Source: Peronospora farinosa (Eukaryota; Oomycota; Peronosporomycetes; Peronosporales; Peronosporaceae). Taken from it: a stretch of DNA of 64,000 nt. Where the stretch lies: NCBI GenBank assembly GCA_947646735.1, contig CANTFK010000673.1, positions 172,139 to 236,138 on the forward strand, given 5' to 3'. Made by a program: the position numbers and the translations under genes. Below are positions 1 through 11,400 of the stretch, piece by piece (the first letter of the stretch is position 1; each line of letters starts with the position of its first letter). The notes beneath the pieces are model-generated. The model was not told the origin of the DNA and did not search any database. It saw only the letters and a program-made list of their open reading frames with translations.

Positions 1-207
1 TATAATTCTTAGAAATAGCAGAGTGAACTAGTGTCCAAGCACATAAAACATCTCTATAACAGAGATACATCTAGCAGACTGCATGGCCATGGCTATCAGT
101 ATTCGATACTATTGTACCAACCAACACCAACACAAGAACAATAGACAGTGCTAAGCTCCGTCTCCATCGTTAAGTTACAAGTACATAAGTGAGGTGAATA
201 CGGCGCA

Positions 208-747
208 TCAATTCACGGCGGTGACATCGTTCTGGTACAGCTGTCGCTGCTGCTGCTGCTTCTTGCGCTGTAGTTGCAGCTTTCGCTTCAGGTTCTTTGC
301 CTTTTTCTTAGCTGCATCTTCTCTCAGTTTATCCAGCAATTCGTCTTGTACTGTACGTTTCCGTTTCCTATCGTCCTTCGGTGTCTGTGTCTTAAGACGC
401 ACAAGTTCCTGTTCTTCTTCGTCTTGTGCTTCGTCCCACTGCGTTTGCACTTCTTTTTCTGCTAGAGCTGCCTCCTCTAGGTGACTTCCTCGAGATTTAC
501 GCAGTAGCTTGCGCTTCATCTCGCGCTCCGTCTCCGTCAGTGTCACGTCCACATGACCGGCATTGGGTCGCGTAAGACTCGGCGCAGAGGACGAAGAAGG
601 ACGATATAGTGTCACGGGGCGGCGTTCTTTCTGTTGCATCTCCTGCTTTATCTTGTCCTCATTGCCATCTCCACCAAGCAGCCAAGAACTCACTATATCG
701 AGTGCATTCGATCGGAATGCGACGCCCTCGTCATCACTAGTGCCCAT
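208..747 (-). CDS. Hypothetical Lys/Gln-rich coiled-coil protein
   Basis: An open frame of 179 codons starts at ATG 747; the frame stays open further upstream, but only to a TTG. The N-terminal third is acidic and polar. From about residue 75 the protein becomes strongly charged, rich in Lys, Arg, Glu and Gln with almost no hydrophobic core, and ends in KKQQQQRQ-like tracts, which predicts a long helix or coiled coil and probably nuclear or nucleolar localisation. I do not recognise a family. It is divergent to RPS13 with about 180 bp between the start codons, so the two probably share a promoter. The ATG lies just after a CAG/GT sequence, so an upstream non-coding or short coding exon is possible. 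Confidence 0.6.
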   Translation of the reverse strand: MGTSDDEGVAFRSNALDIVSSWLLGGDGNEDKIKQEMQQKERRPVTLYRPSSSSAPSLTRPNAGHVDVTLTETEREMKRKLLRKSRGSHLEEAALAEKEVQTQWDEAQDEEEQELVRLKTQTPKDDRKRKRTVQDELLDKLREDAAKKKAKNLKRKLQLQRKKQQQQRQLYQNDVTAVN

Positions 748-929
748 ACCTGCGTATTCTCCTTCTTCCACCAATCAAATCGCATATAAGACTGACTTTC
801 AACCAATCGTTACCCCTTCTTTCTGCTCAATAATTGGTTGGTTGGGAAGCATCGAGAGCTCCTCAATATCTTCATCCACTCTTTGATCTCCTCTCCAGCA
901 AGTTAAAGTCACCAAATACTTTCGTCACC
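748..929. promoter_or_regulatory. Divergent promoter with CCAAT boxes
   Basis: This short gap separates the start codons of the minus-strand coiled-coil gene and RPS13. Three CCAAT-type boxes lie close together: CCAAT at 771-775 and 803-807, and its complement ATTGG at 833-837. Pyrimidine-rich stretches follow toward RPS13. The spacing and head-to-head layout suggest a bidirectional promoter; start sites cannot be placed from sequence alone. Confidence 0.5.
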
Positions 930-1569
930 ATGGGTCGCATGCATTCTCACGGCAAGGGTATGAGCAAATCTGCTCGCCCGTACAAACGCACGCCACCTTC
1001 ATGGCTCAAGATCTCGTCTGAGGACGTGGAGGACCACATTTGCAAGTTTGCCAAAAAGGGTTTGACCCCATCGCAGATTGGTGTCATTCTTCGTGACTCG
1101 CACGGTATTGCCCAGGTCAAGAGCGTGACTGGCTCCAAGGTGCTGCGTCTTCTCAAAAAGAACGGTGCGTCCTATTGTCCTCAAACTCTATAACGTGTCT
1201 AGTTATTGACGTAATCTCTTCCTTTGTGCTATTTCTTGGCTCTATGCTCGGTACCACCTGACGCTACGGATTTGATGGCTCTGCTTCTGCCTCTCTGTTT
1301 GACGTGGGGGTACGCGGGTTTCTTTTGATTACGAATCACAATAATCAGGTCTTGCCCCTGAACTACCAGAGGACCTGTACATGCTCATTAAGAAGGCCGT
1401 GGCTGTCCGTAAACATTTGGAGCGCAATCGTCAGGATAAGGACTCGAAATTCCGTCTCATTCTTATTGAGTCGCGTATTCATCGCCTGGCTCGTTACTAC
1501 CGCAAGAACCGCAAGCTCTCGCCTAACTGGAAGTACGAGTCGGCAACGGCCTCAACGCTAGTGGCTTAA
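930..1569 (+). CDS. RPS13: 40S ribosomal protein S13 (uS15 family)
   Basis: Two exons, 930-1164 and 1349-1569, join to 151 codons plus stop, the usual length of eukaryotic S13. The start [12 protein letters not shown], the central [15 protein letters not shown] and the C-terminal [22 protein letters not shown] block are hallmark S13 sequence. The intron (1165-1348, 184 nt) begins GTGCGT, ends CAG and splits a Gly codon in phase 1; the reading continues cleanly as [11 protein letters not shown]. The protein is a component of the small ribosomal subunit in the cytosol, contacting 18S rRNA in the platform region. Start chosen at an ACCATGG context. The gene is convergent with PSMG2 downstream. 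Confidence 0.97.
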
Positions 1570-1962
1570 GTTGTCGGTCGGTTGCATGAGCGCTCGATAG
1601 CGTTATTTTGCAATACAAACCTTGTCCAATTGCTGGATAGATTGATCATTGGCTGTCTCTTGTGTTCAGTCTTCTTTGTAAGTCTATAGCCATTTTCGAG
1701 TCCTGTTGTCTCGTCCTAGTTGTGCACTCGTATAACTCATGATGGTTCGCTAGTGTCGTGGCCAGGATCGTATTGACGGACTACAAGACCAAAAGGTTTC
1801 AGGTAAACATTGTCGCTCGCGCTTAGGACATTCGTCTTCTTGATGGTCAAGTAATTTGCACTTGACTGTTAGCTTGCACCATTCGCACAAAATCTCCTCG
1901 TCAACAATATGGGAATCACATTAGTCAGGAATACACGAAGTGTAGCATCCTTGCAATCTATA

Positions 1963-3265
1963 TTAGAGGTACAGCGACACATCAGGTCCTCGTCCAAAAA
2001 GCTGGTTCCATGAAGGCGGAAACGCAAACGGAAGCATTGGTGGCATTGAGCTAGAAACATCCGTCGGAGTAGCAGTCAGATGCTTGGGTATCACTCGCAA
2101 AAAGCAAAAGAGCTGTGTAGCCATGGCAGCCGCGTCAGGAACGTTGTTGCCTTCGGCACACGGCATAACCCATGCGACGAACGGCAATTTCAGCTCATCG
2201 CACTGCGCATGCAACAGTGGAGCGATGCCAGTACCACGGAGTAGCTCCCATTGGTCTTCAGACGACAAAAGCGGCTCGGCTACTCGGGAAGCACTCTCAA
2301 TGTTGGTAGTGAGCCCCTCAAAACGAGTCAAAAATGAGTCGTCCAGTTGAGCAGCATCAGCTGAATAGATAGTACGGATCGGGCGACTGCAAGCAACAAA
2401 AGTCACGTGTTAGCAGGTAAAAAGTCATTTCTTCGAATTTACACACAAGTGTCGAACCTCATCATGTTGGAGTCATGACGTAGCATGTCGTCACATCCAG
2501 CCACAACACCAAGTGCTGCCACTTTACTAGTACTCGCCCACTCCGCCAACTCTCGGACAAACTCACGTGCTCGTCCCTACAGTCCATACACAAGTCATCA
2601 ATCAGCACTAAAGCTATCAGCCATTAGACTATATCGATGAAATCTCATACTGGCAAGACAGAAGCTCGCTGTTGAATGATCATGAGCTTCTTTTCTTTGC
2701 ACTGATACACTGCAGCAATTGTAAACGAATTAGCTCCTTCTCCTGAATAAGTCTCTTGACACATCACACACACCCTCTAGGTTAAGACACAGAGCGTGTG
2801 ACTGCTGTGTAGAAAAGGCAGCACCACCAGCAATAGCAGGAAGTGCATTGCTGAGCAAATGGCCGACGCATGTGATCTCCACGTTCTAATTCAGATCCAG
2901 AGATGAGTTAAGAACCTTCTAGTGGACTGATTAGAGTCAAAAGACCGGCAGAGAAAAGACCGTTGCACGTACAAAAGCTTCTCCATTCTGCAGTAGCGTA
3001 TTAATCAGTAGATCCAGCGTCAATTGGCCTAGATTTGCGTTAGAAACAGCGGGCTAAAGGTATCAAAGGGGAGAAAATGATACACAATTTTGTTAGAAGA
3101 TTACGAGGTGAATACTCAAGGGATAAGAGTCAAAATTACTCAGTGAGGTCAAGACAGATCTGAAGAAGAAAATGAACGTACCAATAGCACCATGTGATCC
3201 GCGAAAAGCGCGGCACACGTCGCAGCGTCGGCGGCATTTGCTCCATTCAGAGGATAAAATTCCAT
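1963..3265 (-). CDS. PSMG2: Proteasome assembly chaperone 2 (PAC2/PSMG2)
   Basis: I read six exons: 3265-3182, 3053-2973, 2885-2774, 2709-2651, 2576-2458 and 2386-1963. They total 879 nt, or 292 codons plus stop, with consistent phases and GT-AG borders (two donors are GTACGT; the donor at 2457 is a weak GTTCGA). Family landmarks are PAVSNANLGQLTLDLLI near residue 29, a LNLEVYQ segment mid-protein, EGNNVPDA in the C-terminal half and the terminal PPSWNQLFGRG motif. PAC2 pairs with PAC1 as a heterodimer that scaffolds alpha-ring assembly of the 20S proteasome in cytosol and nucleus. The human protein is 264 residues, so this is slightly longer, mainly in the C-terminal half. Exon joins are inferred by eye. 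Confidence 0.88.
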
Positions 3266-3573
3266 GATTTTAGTGATATATTACGTGTGATATACGATAC
3301 GAAAGTGTATACAAGATGTATAGTGTATTTACACCCTGATTTATTGGCCCGAATACCGCTACTCGACACGTTAAATAATAGTCATTGCAAAATATAGTCA
3401 TTGCAAAAAAAAAATGATTATGTTTTTGTATAGGGAATTTTACCTAATCAGATGTAGACGGTGAGTTCCATACCACATATTGAAACCACATGTCCTCAGA
3501 TTCTTGTACTTATTTTTACCAAATATTTTCCTAATGTTTAGAATCAGCAGCTCTTATATATAAAACTATTCTG

Positions 3574-4329
3574 ATGCCATTGATAAAAATACTCTGGAAG
3601 CCAAACGAGACAATATTGAAAATAACATTGTCATCTCAATTGAATCAATTGTCACAACTCATGGGTGAAAAGTCCAGTCTCAATCATCGGACTGTAGAAA
3701 AAATGACCAATTGTTTCCAAAGACTCCAGCAGCACTCGACATCATTGAAATTAGCTCGAAAAACCACATCTAGTGAGTGTCAAAGGCCATGTTCCAACCT
3801 GCGACAAAGTCGATTCGGTCTCGTAGCAAAAGTAAAAGTCGTTCAAAATGCATTTACTTTTGCTACAAAACCAGTGTCCAAGTCAGTCGAGATACTCACG
3901 AAAAGTCGAAAACGTGATCGAATCCGGAACTACCTCGTCTGTCGACGAGAAGTCAAAACCAATGAAGCCCTTTTGTATGTGGCAGAGCCTGCAATACTGT
4001 CGACGGACAAGGAGGAAATTCGGTCATCGGATGATACGGAAGAGGGTGACGACGTCTACATGGTCGACTGCCAAAGCGATTCGGACTCGGATGACGACTC
4101 GTGTAATGAAGATGACTTTGTGGCTCCGCCAGTGATTATCCCCGAAATATACCGAAAGCAGGACCGTCTCGGTGGGGTCATCGTAGCAGGTGCGCGAGTT
4201 TTATTCACGAATGCTGCGTTTCAGCGGCAGCAAGCGATAGTGCACAAGCTGCAGTCGGTTCCTGAAGGCAGCCAGCTTGCAGTCCTTATGGGATTGCACC
4301 GTGAGCCCATTGTGATCCGAGCCTTTTGA
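3574..4329 (+). CDS. Hypothetical acidic-tract protein
   Basis: A 251-codon ATG frame with no recognised family. The first half is basic and Ser/Thr/Lys-rich (TKSRKRDRIRNY); around residues 150-185 there is a strongly acidic Asp/Glu/Ser tract (DSDSDDDSCNEDD), followed by a compact hydrophobic C-terminal segment of about 65 residues that looks folded. It ends 123 bp from the stop of the convergent helicase-nuclease gene. A CAG shortly upstream of the ATG could be a splice acceptor, so a 5' exon may be missing. The mix of basic and acidic low-complexity sequence would fit a nuclear protein, but this is only inference. Confidence 0.5.
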   Translation: MPLIKILWKPNETILKITLSSQLNQLSQLMGEKSSLNHRTVEKMTNCFQRLQQHSTSLKLARKTTSSECQRPCSNLRQSRFGLVAKVKVVQNAFTFATKPVSKSVEILTKSRKRDRIRNYLVCRREVKTNEALLYVAEPAILSTDKEEIRSSDDTEEGDDVYMVDCQSDSDSDDDSCNEDDFVAPPVIIPEIYRKQDRLGGVIVAGARVLFTNAAFQRQQAIVHKLQSVPEGSQLAVLMGLHREPIVIRAF

Positions 4330-4452
4330 ATACGGCGAGCATGAGCGAGTTAGATGTTTTTCTTCCATGTCACGTAACGTCAGTGTTGATGTCCAATATA
4401 CCAGTTCCATTTGGTTTTCATCATCCGAGTTGATTGTCCACATGTGGCAAGC

Positions 4453-7400
4453 TCATCCTTGGACTGCCAAGCGAGTTTTTCTTGCAGATCGACGTGCACG
4501 CGATGCATCATCGGTAGCAAAATGACAGGCAGACCCTGCATACGGACAAAAAGCACACTCGGCGAAGCTTGGCTTGGGCTCAAAATCTCCACGACGAAGG
4601 CCCGTTGCGACCTCAACGATAGCATCTTCGGCCTCCTGCGATGCTTCGGTTGAGAAGAGGACAAATCCGTTGTCATCATTCCCTGCTTTGCTGATTCTTT
4701 TGCTTCTGGTACGCTTGGTAGCGTTGCTACTCGGATCGCTGTAATTATCACCAATTTGCTGTAGCTTGGCTCCGTATGGTGCCTCGCCAAAAACCTTGCA
4801 GAAAGCGTACATGTACATTTTAAGCTGTAAGCTTTCGCGTGCTAGTTTGCCCATGTTGCGTTCGGCCCCACCCATATTAGACTTGAACTCTTTAATGATA
4901 TACTTAGAGGACCCACCGCCATTTGGGTCCGAAACACGGTCGATGCGGTCCCAGACACCGCACAATTCCACATTGGCTTCAGGGACGCAAAAAGAGAACG
5001 CTTGCTCTACGTGGATAATCGCTTCCAATTGTAAGTCATTGAAGTGTGTCTCCATGAAATCCCTTAGCGCCATCATGCCTCGCTCGAACAAGACAGATGA
5101 CTGCTCCTTAAAAAGTCCGTACCCGTCATCTACCCAGGACTGCATAAAAGCTTCTTCCGCTTTCACAGTAGCAAGTGCCTTCGCCTCGTGTGCAACCTCT
5201 TCTTTCAGCTGAGCCTCTGCCATCGCTTTTGCAAAAGCAGCTATGCCTTCATGTAGCGCGCTCCCGAACATCATAGGAGTTGATACGTCTCCATTCAGCT
5301 TCAATATGCGGCCCAAATAGTAACGATGTGGGCAGCGCAGGTATTCTGAGATTTGCGAGTATGATAAATGTGGCGGTTCGTATGATGCACTTGCTGCTGA
5401 CGCCGTTGGAAGACGAGTGTCCATGCTTGTACTATGTGTAGAGCTCTCAGGGTCCAAAATCGACGTCGTAATCTTTGGCTGCTTCACGTACGGTGTTTCT
5501 TGATTATGACGATACCTACCAGCTTGGTGATCGTCACTCTTTGTTATTGAGGAAACATCCGCGGCTATTTTCCGATGATCATCATGCCTTGCTGACTTTC
5601 TCAATCGCGTGATTGAAGGGATCATGCGATTCACAAAGTCAAGCAAGAGATGTGCTATTTCCGAGAACGAAAAGATTGAGGTCTCATGTTGCACAGAGGA
5701 TGTGTCCTCTATCGAAGCAGATTGCTTGGACATTGACTGCTCATTTCGTGAAGAAATGGCACAGCTTGATTCAGTCTTCCATTTGCTGCCGCCGGTATAG
5801 CTGGTACCTGTTGCTGGTTGGTCTCCTTCCTGCCAGATCGGTTGAAAGGTCCGGCTTAAACTTTCGTGCTTGGATGCCGAGATGGCTGTAAATTCAGCAA
5901 AAGACAGCACCACTTCATCATACTCGCTCAACGTTAAGGCCTTGTATGCAAGCTGTTGGCATTGCTCGAGATGTTCAATACGTGTTTGCAGTGGATATGG
6001 TTCGCTGAGCAGATCATACGGGAGCGGCAAAGTGAGACGTTTCATCCGCCCAGGGAACTTGCTATCGCGCATTGACATCAATATCAACACATGCTTGCGA
6101 CCTTCCTCACCATCAGTCAGGGAAGATGCGTAAGAATGTAACGCGTACGCTGTCAGCGGGATTACACGGATACAAGCATCCTTGGCACTTGTCTTCGTAC
6201 TAACGTCGAATGTATCTGCCCATGAAGCTGACGAAATCAAGTTCGTTTCCCTTAATTGCTGCAAGTATGGCACCACAAACGGTATTTTATCACTCATTGC
6301 AACTTCTTGCGCGGTCTCGAGTTCCCGTAAAAAATCTGCCAGCACCAACGACTCACGCTCTTCTTCCGGAGAGTTAGGACTCAGTAGTTTTTCCAGTCGA
6401 CCTGTCCTCTCCAAAAAGCTCTGCACGATTTCAGCCGCAGACAGTTCGTGACATTTGGTACGAAGATGCTTCATGATGTTCACAAATGACTTAGCTATCT
6501 CTAAGCCGACCTCGTGCTGACAAGACACTACTTGAGGCAGCTTTTGCTTCTCCCCTTCTTTTTTATTCAGGGAGGTGCCAAGCGACTTGCCATGATTTTC
6601 GACAAAAGTCTCAAGGACCGTAAACAGATCAACGTGGCTTCGATGCTCCTTCTCCATCAACCACGAAAGAAGCTCTGCCGGAAAAGCAAAACAGTCTGAC
6701 CGCAAAACGTTGTAAAGATGACGCGAGTCGCTCGGAAAGCATAACGCACACAGTAGTGAATACACTGCGTTCACACCAGGCTCGTCAAAAAGGTGGATAG
6801 GTGCACCAGTGGAGACACTTGCTGCTGAATATTCGCCATCAACTTGAGCTGGTAGATCCTGCTTCTGAAATGCCAACGTGATTCGATGTGCATCTGCATG
6901 CGTGGGGCATACCACAGTGGCGTTTATAGCTCCAGTAGCCGCCAATTTGCGGACTAGAAATGCACTAATACCCCTCTCCTCGGCCTCGAAAGTACCAAAG
7001 CGCCAGCACTTCAACGGGACCGGCGCGGGCACATCGTTATTAATATCAGCGCGTTGCGTCAACACCTGCCGTGCAAAGGCTTGCATCTTCGCTCTGGGAG
7101 GTTTGTTATCTATCTCAAACGCAGTGCGATTCAGCGTACATGTCTGACCTGTATCTGCTGCCGTCGACAGCAACTGTCGCTCCAAAATCTGTGTTCGTGG
7201 ACAATTCTCTCCTTCAAGTAGTACACGGCTGAAGCTGGCACTGGACTGCACACTGGACTGACCACACAAATGTCCCACTAGCTTTGCCATCGCTGGTGTC
7301 ATCCTCTGCACATCGTCCACCACCACATCCGTGTATTCTCGCACCATTGCCTGACTCAAATTCTTGGCCAATGTGTTCTCCACGTCTCCTTTTTGTACTC

Positions 7401-8109
7401 TGCACATTGTCAACATGTCCAGTACCAGTCCATCCCATGACGTAGCATTATGCTGCCTCAATAGTCCTTGAAAACTTGTATACATCTCGGACAGTTCTTG
7501 TGGCAATGGCTCTCCCGATGCAGCTACTGCTACCGAATACTCTTCAGGTGCAATCCCTTCTCGCTCCAACAGCTGGAAAAGCTGCAGTAAATCTTGCGTC
7601 ACTTTACGTCTCTGCAGCATCGACGTTGCCGTGAGTCGAGCCACACTTGGCACATCTTGACTGCTGTGCATCAGCAATGCCGCCAATTGAGCGTGACCAA
7701 AGACACGACGTTCGTGGCCGTGCTCACGCAGCAGCAGCTGACAGAACTCACGCACACTAAAGACACCGTGGCCGTGTCGCTCCAGCTCAAACACCGGTGA
7801 ATCTCGCTCCAGTGCTGCTCGAACAGATGAATCAGATGCAGAACTTCCTGTGAGGAATAAAATGCGACGCTGTGGCTGCTGCAGGAGCCAGCGCATGTGC
7901 TGTAAAGCCTGGAGGTTTGGTGCACTGGTGACTAAACTTTGGTGCGTGATACTGGAGGTTTTAAATAGACTTGGAGACTCGGAGTTGGATGCATTGCAAG
8001 AGGAAATACTGGAAAAGAAGCAGCAAGTTCGAATAGGTGATGGAGCGCCTGTATAGAAGAGCTTTAGGCGCCCAAGTGACCGCGTCGCGACGTCCACCTG
8101 CCGGGCCAT
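4453..8109 (-). CDS. AddB/RexB-like helicase-nuclease with Fe-S PD-(D/E)XK domain
   Basis: One uninterrupted 1218-codon frame. The N terminus (about 1-35) is rich in Arg, Ser and hydrophobics and lacks acidic stretches apart from one Asp, like a mitochondrial presequence. Residues about 80-750 resemble a UvrD/AddB-type helicase body: a degenerate nucleotide loop (FLTGSSASD, no GKT), a Walker-B-like VVVDDVQ, and helicase-2-like segments (LRSDCFAFP; LILMSMRDSKFPG). Residues about 915-1205 form a RecB-family nuclease: YLRCPHRYY with the first cluster Cys, GSALHEGI, GVWDRIDRV, IIKEFKS (catalytic E-x-K) and C-terminal C-x2-C-x5-C (ECAFCPYAGSACHF), which would complete a four-Cys iron-sulfur staple. 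Bacterial AddB processes double-strand ends; an organellar DNA repair or degradation role is inferred. The lost GKT suggests the motor no longer binds ATP, as in RexB. Confidence 0.8.
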   Translation of the reverse strand: MARQVDVATRSLGRLKLFYTGAPSPIRTCCFFSSISSCNASNSESPSLFKTSSITHQSLVTSAPNLQALQHMRWLLQQPQRRILFLTGSSASDSSVRAALERDSPVFELERHGHGVFSVREFCQLLLREHGHERRVFGHAQLAALLMHSSQDVPSVARLTATSMLQRRKVTQDLLQLFQLLEREGIAPEEYSVAVAASGEPLPQELSEMYTSFQGLLRQHNATSWDGLVLDMLTMCRVQKGDVENTLAKNLSQAMVREYTDVVVDDVQRMTPAMAKLVGHLCGQSSVQSSASFSRVLLEGENCPRTQILERQLLSTAADTGQTCTLNRTAFEIDNKPPRAKMQAFARQVLTQRADINNDVPAPVPLKCWRFGTFEAEERGISAFLVRKLAATGAINATVVCPTHADAHRITLAFQKQDLPAQVDGEYSAASVSTGAPIHLFDEPGVNAVYSLLCALCFPSDSRHLYNVLRSDCFAFPAELLSWLMEKEHRSHVDLFTVLETFVENHGKSLGTSLNKKEGEKQKLPQVVSCQHEVGLEIAKSFVNIMKHLRTKCHELSAAEIVQSFLERTGRLEKLLSPNSPEEERESLVLADFLRELETAQEVAMSDKIPFVVPYLQQLRETNLISSASWADTFDVSTKTSAKDACIRVIPLTAYALHSYASSLTDGEEGRKHVLILMSMRDSKFPGRMKRLTLPLPYDLLSEPYPLQTRIEHLEQCQQLAYKALTLSEYDEVVLSFAEFTAISASKHESLSRTFQPIWQEGDQPATGTSYTGGSKWKTESSCAISSRNEQSMSKQSASIEDTSSVQHETSIFSFSEIAHLLLDFVNRMIPSITRLRKSARHDDHRKIAADVSSITKSDDHQAGRYRHNQETPYVKQPKITTSILDPESSTHSTSMDTRLPTASAASASYEPPHLSYSQISEYLRCPHRYYLGRILKLNGDVSTPMMFGSALHEGIAAFAKAMAEAQLKEEVAHEAKALATVKAEEAFMQSWVDDGYGLFKEQSSVLFERGMMALRDFMETHFNDLQLEAIIHVEQAFSFCVPEANVELCGVWDRIDRVSDPNGGGSSKYIIKEFKSNMGGAERNMGKLARESLQLKMYMYAFCKVFGEAPYGAKLQQIGDNYSDPSSNATKRTRSKRISKAGNDDNGFVLFSTEASQEAEDAIVEVATGLRRGDFEPKPSFAECAFCPYAGSACHFATDDASRARRSARKTRLAVQG

Positions 8110-8456
8110 TCACTGTTGTTGACAATCTATCGGTGATTGGATAAAAAGAACAGCGTGTTTAAGATACGAGGCCAGTACTATTACTATCGCCATCGTATAT
8201 GACGAGAGTACTATTACTATTCTTGTAAGTAGTAGTCTTCGTTTCTGACACAAAAGGTAAAACAATTTACTCTTTTCCGCAAAAAAAAGGTAAGAAAAAA
8301 ATAAAAAACCCGGCTATATCTGTAATACTTTTCGTAAAAAACACCACCACCACCATCTCGTTTGATTGCATCAGTTGCAAAAAAACCGTCATGCCAATTA
8401 AACAGACAGTATAGTTGCCCCCCCCCCCTCCTCCTCCTCTCTTAAGTCAATACACT
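8110..8456. promoter_or_regulatory. Divergent intergenic region
   Basis: The gap between the divergent helicase-nuclease and DDHD genes. It is A/T-rich in the middle (A-runs at about 8280-8310) and carries CACCACCACCACC and a C9/TCC run just before the DDHD start. An upstream ATG at 8391 opens a seven-codon frame ending TAG at 8412, a possible small upstream ORF. No TATA element is convincing. Confidence 0.4.
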
Positions 8457-11400
8457 ATGTATCATGTGGCTGAAATGGTACGTGATGCTCGACATGACAT
8501 GGCTACACGTCACGATGATACTTCTCATGGTTTTCTATGGAACACACTCGCAGCTTTTACGCCATTTCCCTTTTTATTCTCGTTATGTGGTCAAATTTCG
8601 AGCAGTCTCGTCCGTCGAGCTCCTGAGTTAGTAAAACAAGCAGCAGGTGCAACACGTGACTGTGTTGTTGATGCTGCAAGTCATTCCCATGATCAAATGG
8701 TCGAGTTACGTCTCACATGCACACGAACAGGTCAACGAGTTTTCTATCGGATGAAAAGTCAAGTTGAAACGGCCAAACTTCCATCGCTATTGATCCCAGT
8801 ACAACATCAAGTAGCTGTCCCTCTTTTACGTGGAATGGAAGGCTTGGCTCAATTTGTCACAAGTGAAGAATTACCGGAACTTTATTTTGTTGCCAAGAAT
8901 TCCATGCGACGCAGTTTTTTGCTACGACATTTAGTACTGCCACCATTGGGAGCAGCGGAGAGTGTTGTGCGATACGTTGTTATTTTTCCAAGTTATATTG
9001 TGTTTCCATCTCGAGCTGAGATTGAAAACAGGACGGATTTATTCTTGGAAGGAAGTACAACGCGTGTACAATCGTTGGTGGAACATTTGTACTCGGCTAC
9101 TGAAGTATTGGACCAGCATTTGAGTATGGTTCAGTGGAATATCCTTGGACGAGGACCGTACGAGTCACTGAGTGTTGCTAGACGCAGTGAAGTGATCCGA
9201 TCTGTTCATCAGAGAATGCGCACCATTGCGTCACATTTTAAACTGTTTGAGTTTTTAGCCACTATCAAGTTGCAGAATGAAATGCTGTACGGTGACTTGC
9301 AGCGCGAGTTTCCCGATGTAGGCGGTGTCCCACTCACGCCAAAGCAGATAGCGTCCAACAAAATCCTGACCGTTGAGCTGGCTGAGCAAGATGAGAACAC
9401 CTTTCCCATCTGGTTTTACAAGAAGATTGATGTCTCCAGTGGTAACGGACAAGTCCTACCCAGCGGACTGAACAAACGTAGCAAAGCGATCCCTTCAGAT
9501 ACACGCCACGCAGCGAATCCGAACCAATCTACTCAGCTTAATTCTAACCCGACCACTACAGGTGCAGGCGGATCGGGCGGTTGGATTGAGTTTCCTGCAC
9601 ACGAGGGCCGTCGTCTTGAACGGAAGTTTCGGTGGTATCAGCGGCAGAAGAGCAAGGTGGCCGGTCCGATCGGACCTTCTAGAATTGTTCTGGTGGATGA
9701 AGGTCGCCATGAGGTGGACTTGGAGACTATGCGCATGATGCCAGTGTACTGGCCAGCTCTCGAGGAAATTGCCGTGTGCCGCTCTCGCTGGGTCTTCGCC
9801 CAGCGTAATTACGGTCTGGCTCCATACAATCCAGAAGCCGCAGCTGTGTTAGAAAGCGCTTTCGTGTATTACTTGGGGTTGTACCCGCTTGAAAAACAAC
9901 GATTGATGGATATTGAGGCAAAAAAGCCGCGCGGCTTGTTTAGCTCCCGCAACAGTCTCAATGAGGCAGTTCTGGCAGCTCGCGTGGAGAAAGATTGCAC
10001 GCTTAGAATCCCGGTCGAAGGACATCTCGTTGAGTTTAAAGGTGCACAAGATATAATGCAGTACAAACGCTTGCTAGCAGGCACAACGTCTTTTACAAGT
10101 AAGCGCCGTGTTTATCGCGGAGACCCGCGCGTGCGTGCTGATCCCACCAATCTGCAGCTTTGGAAGGATGCTATGGAGTGCAACGTCTTGACTAGTGAAC
10201 CACTGAAGGTGACCGAAGATGACAAAGATATTGAAGAGGAGATTGAACATCTTGTGCTCATTGTGCACGGCATCGGCGATGCGCTTAAGACGCTTGACTT
10301 GATTAACGTTGTGTCGTTGCGCTCTATTATTGATTGTTCAACAACGCTGCGGGAGCTGAACCGTGAGGCTCTTCGGTCCGCGCATTTTGCTCACTTGGGT
10401 GGCAAGGACGCTGAAAAAAATGCTAAGGGCGACGACAAGGCAGCTTCGCGCCGACCATGCGTGGAATTCCTGCCCATCGAGTGGCACTCAAAACTACACA
10501 TGGAAGGCCTGGACCAGCTTATTCGCGATGTGACATTGCCAGCGATTCCGAAGCTTCGTGAGCTAGCTAACGACACAGTGTTGGATGTACTGTTCTTTAT
10601 GTCGCCACTCTTTCACCAGGTCATCTTGGACGAAGTCGCCAAGGAGATGAATCGCGTGTTCTTGCTATTTCAGTCTCGCCACCCGGGCTGGATGGAACCG
10701 CGTGCTTCCGGAAAGAAGCGCAAGAAAGTGTCAATAATTGCTCACTCACTGGGTTCCATCATCTGCTTTGACATTCTGAATCACCAAGATGTCTACATGC
10801 AGCAACCGCGAAGCACGCCGTGTACTGATGACGAAGGCGGTAGCGACGAAGAAGACGTGGCAATCGGGAACAGCCGTGAGAGCAAGGATGATAGCAACAT
10901 GTGTACCGGGAACGATGGAGATGCAGAATTGCTGACTGACAATATGTTTGGATTCGACGCCGCCGTTGCGAACACAACGTTAAAGCGGCGCTCACGGTCG
11001 ATGTTGGAAATGTCAAATACGAACCGCACGTGCGACCAAGAAAATGCTTGCCAGAAAAGTCAAGAAGCGTCCTCTAAGACACCAACTACTGGCCGCACTG
11101 GCCGGAAAAAGTCTTCGACGACGCCTCGCCACAAGAAGACAATGCCTAAAAAGACCAAATTTGCGAAGAAGCATAAGGCCTCTGGATGTGCTACTGCTCA
11201 ACCTGCAGGCATTGGTGCTGTTTCGCTGGTGCCAAAGCTTGCATTTGACGTAGAAGACCTCTTTTGCTTTGGGTCTCCAGTGGGTCTTTTTCTGAATGTG
11301 CGGGGACAGAAGCTGAACCGAGAGTTCCAGCTCCCTCGCTGCCGGCGGTTGTTTAACATCTATCACCCGTACGACCCGGTGGCTTACCGTATTGAGCCCA

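Noticed and set aside
8415..8456. Upstream 14-codon extension of the DDHD frame through a poly-Pro run
   Set aside because: It begins at TTG; the first ATG in frame is 8457.
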